DNA of 64,000 nucleotides from the NCBI GenBank assembly GCA_002245135.1, contig NGBS01000299.1:62001-126000 (forward strand), given 5' to 3'. Position 1 is the stretch's first letter. Every line of letters begins with the position of its first letter. This stretch comes from Proteromonas lacertae. Lineage: Eukaryota > Sar > Bigyra > Opalinata > Proteromonadidae. Of the stretch, positions 58,649 to 64,000 are shown piece by piece. The notes below the pieces were generated by a model. That model was given only the letters and a program-made list of their open reading frames with translations. It was not told where the DNA came from and did no database searches. The translations under genes and the position numbers were made by a program.

Positions 58649-59945
58649 TTAACTCTTTACTTCTCTACTACTATTAGGTAAACTATTATTAATCTCAAAA
58701 CTTCCATTTACGAATGGTGATGTGGGTTTTGATTTATTTTTATTTTCACTATTGATATCACTACGATTTATATTATTACAATCTTCAATTATCTTTCTAA
58801 ATGGACGAATTAAATTAGGTGAAGGCGAAGATGAAGTATAATTAACAGAACAAAGACTTTGTAAATCATAAGTTGAACTACAAATCAATTTATTTGAATT
58901 TGAATTTTTGTTCATAGATTGAGATGATGATGATTTCATCTTTTTGTTCAATGAAGATAATGAATATAATGACATTTGTTTTGCAGACATTTTAACTGGT
59001 CTTTGACTATAACCAAATTGAGATCGAACTTCAAATATTGCAGTGGATTGTATTAGTTTATAATTCATACTTGCAGTTCTATAATCTGAATAATAAGGTT
59101 GCGGTTTTTGAGTAAATAAAAATCTAACAGCTTTACTGATACATCCTTCATTAGGTGGTGATCTGCTATGTTGATGATTATTAACATATATATCATTATA
59201 ATAATTAATTCTTTTTACAATTTCATTATAAGATTTTAAAGTAATGAAATTATATATTAAACAATGTTTAAGTATGTTCAAATGGGTAGTTAAAGTTGAA
59301 CATTTTCGAACTATTTTTATTATTTCTTGTATTTGTATCAGGTTATCTTCATTGCTAGTATATATATATATATATATTAACATAGTTAATTATACTGTTC
59401 GTCTAGCCATCCATTTAATACTGGATCTAAATAATAAAACTCATTCAATGTTTTGAAAAACTGTGTGGTTTGTTCTATTGAAAGGGAAAGATTACTCTGA
59501 TATGCACATACAGAAAATAATACTATGGCAGAATAAATGTTATATATATATATATACTTCTTATTAATTCGTCTAGTTCTGTAAAAACAAAAATAGAGAT
59601 AAATGTGATTATATTATCAGGAGTAAATCTTTGTTCTATATTGAAGTGTATATAATAATAAAATATACCAAATCCTTCGCAGAATACTCTTATAAGAGGT
59701 GTATATTTACAATGCATTGCTTTTAAAAAATCAGAACAATGTATATAAGGCTCAATTGGGCACTTATACCATATCTTTAAATATTTTCTTTGCCATTCAA
59801 CAACTTCATAGTTAGTTACTTTTTATATAGATAATATAAAAAGTATACAACACAAATATTGTGCAAATTTCACAGATAAATCATTCAGCTGGTATAATGG
59901 ACCTTTTTTATAGTCTTTCCTACTGAAATTCAAATAACTTTTCAT
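58649..59945 (-). CDS. Member 4 of an unrecognised clustered gene family
   Basis: Start ATG at 59945-59943; introns 59819-59848, 59636-59668, 59523-59557 and 59355-59395, all GTAT...AG; stop TAA. It opens MKSYLNFSRKDYKKGPLYQL and continues SVKFAQYLCLTNYEVVEWQ. Next are SDFLKAMHCKYTPLIRVF, a hydrophobic TFISIFVFTELDELI, SVCAYQSNLSLSIEQ, NEGCISKAVRFLFTQKPQ and PYYSDYRT, then RSQFGYSQRP. The C-terminal 90 residues are Ser/Asn/Lys-rich. Intron phases match those of members 3 and 5. It is convergent with member 3 (138 bases between stops) and divergent from member 5 (342 bases between starts). Confidence 0.62.
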
Positions 59946-60206
59946 CTATTATAAATGAGTATATTGAAAACACACCATATGAGTAATTAGCTCCTGATCG
60001 TCCATCAGCTACAAAAGAACTTTCAAAATCTGTAACTGATTTGTTTTTCAAGCTTGACAAGGCTTGGCATTAAAAATTGAAATATAGAAATTAGTAAAAA
60101 TAAGAAATTAAAACATTTTGCTTACTTTTTTGCAATATGTTATATATGTAATACGAAATGATGTTTATTCAAATTACTATCTTAAATAATAAAACCTTAT
60201 CCTTTC

Positions 60207-60237
<31 letters not shown>

Positions 60238-60286
60238 CAAAAAATGAATAAATGTTTTTTTAAAAATGGATTGTAAAAAGATAAAA
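59946..60286. promoter_or_regulatory. Divergent promoter region of members 4 and 5
   Basis: 341 bases between two divergent paralogs, with a perfect (TA)13 run at 60212-60237 close to the member 5 start. On the minus strand an open stretch near 59960-60060 might be an upstream exon of member 4, not convincing. Confidence 0.4.
60212..60237. repeat. (TA)13 dinucleotide run
   Basis: Perfect TA repeat in the divergent intergenic region, outside any intron I could place. Confidence 0.9.
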
Positions 60287-61550
60287 ATGAAAAGTCAATT
60301 TTGGATTATGTCATTCACGTCAAAAGAACAAACAACCAATATTGAATTGTGATAAAATAATTGTAGATTTAGCGAATGCACTATGTTGTAAGATATAAAT
60401 TTGTATAATTTCTAGTAAATTATTATGATATTTCAAAATGGCAAGAGCGTTATTTAGAAATGTGGTCTAAAAATATGGAACATCCATACATATTAGCGAA
60501 GTGAATTATTTACTGATTTTGATGTTAGTTATAGTTTGATTTATAAATATTTCTTCCAAATCTATCGTATGAAAGATAATAATGTAAAAATAAATAGAAG
60601 ACAAAGTGACAGTCAATGTATTTTTACAGACGATCTGTTTAATCGTATTTGTATCTTTTGACAGACTGATTCGAAAGTATAATTTATTTATTACATATCT
60701 ATATATAATAAAAATAATAGTATTATTATCAGTATGTGGAATTCATTCTAATCTGAATATTACTTATGAACAATCAATAAAGTTTATAAACAGTCTAATA
60801 AAAGAAGATAATTATGATATAATAGTAACTAGGTGGTTGGAAGAACAGTATATAAATATATAAATATATATCACTAATAAATTCAATAGTGAAGACTCAC
60901 AACTAATTCCCTTCACAGAAATTTCATTTCTTTTTCAAAGTGCTCCATCTTTATATAATACAATAAATGCATTGAAACAAAAGTTTGTGAAGAATATAAT
61001 AACTGAAGAAGACTATTTAGTAATATTAAAAAGAGAAAAATTATACTTCATGGCAAATATGAATGTGATTATAAACTTTCCAAAAGAAAATTGTTGTAAA
61101 TATATGAGAAGAAAATTCATAACTCATAAGCCTGATCCAAATCACTCTGATTATAGAACAATGAGATTCAGTAATAATGATATTAGTTCTTTCGTTTATT
61201 TAGATACAATAGTTTCAGATATAAGAAAAAGATATGGATATTGTAGAAGACATTTATTAATGTCTCCAAGTTGCTATACTTCATCATCATCATCAGAAGA
61301 GATTTCTTTATCTAAAAATTATATAACTAAAACAGTGATGAATATTGATGAAAAATTGAAGAAGAATTCAATTTACTGTAGTGAAAAATATAAACGAACA
61401 ATAACCCATGCAACTGTTTATGCATTAAATTCAAATGAACATCATCGTAATTCAGAGACTATCGTATTAAAAACACAACCATTACAATTACTTCAACCTT
61501 CTCAATCTGATCAAATAAAATCACAATCATTTCAAAATGATGAATACTAG
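60287..61550 (+). CDS. Member 5 of an unrecognised clustered gene family, with frame irregularities
   Basis: Paralog of member 4. Introns 60388-60415, 60567-60597 and 60849-60890; stop TAG. Recognisable blocks: DKIIVDLANALC, NYYDISKWQERYLEMW, a YSLIYKYFFQIY helix, LLSVCGIHSNLNITYEQ, LFQSAPSLYNTI, KPDPNHSDYRT and KRYGYCRRH. Two junctions are irregular. The start MKSQF must move +1 to reach the paralogous segment; alternatively an ATG at 60267 and a 22-nt GT-AG intron would do it. Near 60499 the frame moves +1 between PYILA and SELFTDF; a 28-nt intron is the alternative but would delete paralog-aligned residues. A third mismatch occurs at about 60678-60721. It may be a decaying copy. Function unknown. 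Confidence 0.5.
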
Positions 61551-61678
61551 CTCAAAAGAACTATAAAGTATGTAACCTTTTTTATTATCTTCGTTTTTAT
61601 TTCTGAATTGTGTATTTGTTATAGTAAAATATTATATTTTTAATACACAAATCCATAAACATATAAAACATAATAACA

Positions 61679-63424
61679 TTAATCAATTTTAATTTGTCTA
61701 TTAGTTAGTATTTTACACAAATCTACAACAAAAGTTCTTTCAACTAAAACTGTAATTATAATAACAATTAAACCTAATACTCCACCAGTCAATATGTGCA
61801 ATAATATATTGGAATGAACTTCTAATGGTTTGAAATAATTATTGGACATATGAATAAAACTGTAACATATACATAATGATATAATTATTGATGGATTTAT
61901 CATTAATTCTTTAAAACTATAACCATTTTCTTTACACTGATAATGTATAAAATAAAAATGATGTATAATTCTAACAATCATATTTACACAATTTCCATAA
62001 ATAAAACCAATTATACCATACCACGAATTGCAATTTCGTAAAAGAAACATATAAATATTATCAATGAATATATAAAAAAAAGATATACAAAAACAAATGT
62101 AACAAAAGTAATAATTATTGGCAACAGAACTAAAACCTTATTAAAGAATTCTAATTCATTTTGTTTAGCAGTTGCCATAAAATAACATTCAGTTATTCCA
62201 TTTAAAGCTAAGAAAAAGACATATAAAAAATAATTTTCAATCAAAACTGGACCTTTACTTCCATTACTTACCATATTATCTCCTCCATAGAAATATAATA
62301 AAATCGGTGAATATGTATGTCCGAAAAATGCAATTATCAATCCAATTAAAGTAACAAATTTTATCACTGTTTTAAGTGTTGCAAAACTTAGTTTTGTAGG
62401 TTTATTATTATGTTGATATCTTACTTCTTTAGAGAAAAAGATAAAGTAAGATTCCTCTAATGAATGAAACAAAAATCTTGGAATCAATGAACCAATATTA
62501 CTAACAACATCATATATACCTTGATCGTTGAAATTAATCATATTAAACATTGTCATTAAATACCTTTCAGCTTCAGTTAATATTTGTTTAATAAACGATT
62601 GCTTTTCAAATGTCCATAAATACTTTATTATTGTTGGTGAATACCAATTATCATCAGAATAAGATGGAATAAAATCTGATAAATAATGAATACTATTGTA
62701 TTTATCATCTTCATCCTTCTTTTTGTTCTTATTTATTACTATTGACACTCCAATTATGTAAGAAAGTAATATAGAAAATCCATGCACTAAATGAGAATAT
62801 CCATAAATATTAAGCTTCAATTGTGGCTTGTAACATAACAACATGATTATCATAGATGTTTGAATAAACAATGAGATTCCTTCAATTATTGTTTTTAACC
62901 CAAAATACATATACACTTGACAATAGATGTAAAATGGTTCTGACAATATTTCAAATATAGTTCCAATTCCATAGTATATTACATTAATTCTATAATTATC
63001 TGTTGTTAAAGGTGATGGTAATATATACGACCATATATAGCACATGATAACTGTAATTATCAAACCAATTGGTATGCACAACCATACTAAATTATTAATT
63101 TGTTTATATGGTGTATTTTTCGAATCTAAGCATACTTTTCTAAATGCTTCACGTGTAATAAATACAATTGTTGTATATAACAACTGTAATCTATAATATC
63201 AACATAATAAGAGAAATACCTTACATTTGCGATTCCAAGTATTTCTGAATCAGTATTTCTAGATATGTAACCATGCAATAAAAATGTAGTCAACCTAAAA
63301 ACTATCTAAATGAAGAAAATAAATGAATTACTAATACTTGCAAACCAACACCATAAAATATTGACTTTGTTGCATTGTGAAGAATATTTTTTGAATCTTT
63401 ACTCTCGTTCTTATCTTCAGTCAT
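61679..63424 (-). CDS. RFT1: Rft1-type lipid-linked oligosaccharide flippase-like protein, with one frame break
   Basis: Start ATG at 63424-63422; introns 63306-63337 and 63191-63219; stop TAA. The joined sequence reads GVGLQIVFRLTTFLLHGYI and EILGIANVRLQLLYTTIVFI, then TREAFRKVCL, matching the Rft1 N-terminus (GxANVRLxLLYxTxLFLxREAFRxACL in other species). About ten to twelve helices follow. The last segment, SWYGIIGFIYGNCVNMIVRI, matches the Rft1 GSVGFILANCxNM motif. Rft1 is an ER multi-pass protein needed for N-glycan precursor assembly. Between 62043 and 62095 the frame steps by -1, next to a run of eight A (T on the coding strand) at 62074-62081. One missing base there would restore a continuous hydrophobic segment, so a homopolymer miscount is the likeliest cause. 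Confidence 0.85.
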
Positions 63425-63653
63425 AAAGAACAAAAAAGAAAATTAAAATGGGTGTTTGTAAATTTTTGAAAGCTTTTCATGTAACTTTCTATCTATAACA
63501 TTTTCATGAATATTAAGTGAATCAACCATTTGAAACAATAGACATGTATCCATTTGTAATGTTTTAGTTTGTAAGTAGCGTTGATAATATTGAAAAAATG
63601 AAGAAAACGATTCTGTAACGCATATATTTTCAATTTATTTATTTTTTATATTT
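63425..63653. promoter_or_regulatory. Divergent promoter region of Rft1 and member 6
   Basis: 229 bases between two divergent starts; AT-rich, no motif assigned. Confidence 0.35.
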
Positions 63654-64000
63654 ATGGCTACAGAGAGTGAGGACGATATAATGTGTAAATTTTTAGTATA
63701 TAAAATACATTATACATTAGACAAAAGCGTTTAGCAAGTATACAGCTTCAGTCAATTGCTCATTTCGTAAGGAACTAATAGTACCTATCGATAATGTGAC
63801 TAAAGAAATTGCACAGATTTTATGCTGTATAATAATTCTTGTTTATATTAATGTATTACTAGTAAATAACGCCGAAATATCCTGGTGGCAATATAAATAT
63901 CTCTCTATGTGGATTAGTAGTTCTACACAATCATATATAAATGTAACTAAATTTTTTAGCCTTCTTAATGTTGATCTACAACCAATTTTTAAAGGTTACT
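63654..64000 (+). CDS. Member 6 of an unrecognised clustered gene family (3' partial)
   Basis: Start ATG at 63654; introns 63696-63720 (25 nt) and 63827-63862 (36 nt); the gene runs off the window. The pieces join in frame as MATESEDDIMCKFL, then NVTKEIAQILC, then NNAEISWWQYKYLSMW and KFFSLLNVDLQPIFKGY. They align with EISIWQYNFLRLW and KKFLGYLHIPSIDLFKYY of member 3, and the introns fall at the same places relative to the LC and WQ blocks. This shows that the family extends beyond the right edge. Confidence 0.6.

Noticed and set aside
60499-60526. 28-nt intron (GTGAAT...TTAG) in family member 5
   Set aside because: It fits the frame but removes residues (SELFTDF...) that align with SDFLKAM of member 4 at equal length; kept only as an alternative.
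1-64000. Euplotes-type genetic code and macronuclear nanochromosome
   Set aside because: TGA=Cys and +1 steps recall Euplotes, but 24 genes lie on one contiguous 64-kb stretch, TGA appears to end two genes, and the frame steps are mostly not at AAA-TAA/TAG stops.
1-64000. Transposons, retroelements or viral insertions
   Set aside because: No transposase, reverse transcriptase, integrase, terminal repeats or viral structural genes were seen on either strand.

Overview
The window is eukaryotic nuclear DNA, very AT-rich and gene-dense: about 24 genes in 64 kb on both strands, often less than 200 bases apart. Introns are tiny (about 25-56 nt), usually begin GTAT and end TTAG or ATAG, and split even short exons. 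Cilium-type genes (a CCDC180-like protein, a four-domain voltage-gated cation channel, kinesins), a receptor with an RGS tail and long low-complexity acidic or Asn-rich proteins suggest a free-living flagellated or amoeboflagellate protist. The lineage cannot be named from sequence alone. There is no sign of bacterial operons, CRISPR arrays, tRNA/rRNA genes, transposons or viral genes.

Layout. 1-4.8 kb: 3' end of eIF5B (+), a nitroreductase (-), and a Cache-like/seven-helix/RGS receptor (+). 5.0-11.0 kb: large type I surface protein with PA14-like and putative-Ig repeats (-). 11.3-16.9 kb: unknown protein, kinesin-5-like motor and enoyl-ACP reductase (all -). 17-24.2 kb: glycosyltransferase-like protein and a Cav-type channel (+). 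24.3-29.8 kb: acidic repeat protein and a degenerate kinesin-like coiled-coil protein (-). 29.9-32.5 kb: two members of an unrecognised gene family (+). 32.8-43.4 kb: tail-to-tail pair of membrane-anchored M11/gametolysin-like metalloproteases. 43.8-47.0 kb: WD40-like multi-pass membrane protein (-). 47.2-51.1 kb: PDR/ABCG transporter (+). 51.2-57.2 kb: TPR protein (-) and CCDC180-like protein (+), head to head. 57.5-64 kb: four more members of the unrecognised family surrounding an Rft1 flippase (-).

Two signals stand out. First, several otherwise well conserved genes (channel, one M11 protease, possibly family members) are interrupted by +1 reading-frame steps at points where the flanking residues match the family consensus on both sides. 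These could be programmed +1 frameshifts, uncorrected one-base insertions, or in some cases unusually short introns; the alternatives are given site by site. Second, six paralogs of a previously unrecognised multi-exon family occur in two clusters about 25 kb apart, with a conserved C-terminal KP-x-PYY-x-[DE]YR block. The metalloprotease and the PA14/Ig protein also share a composite module, so this region carries a modular cell-surface repertoire.
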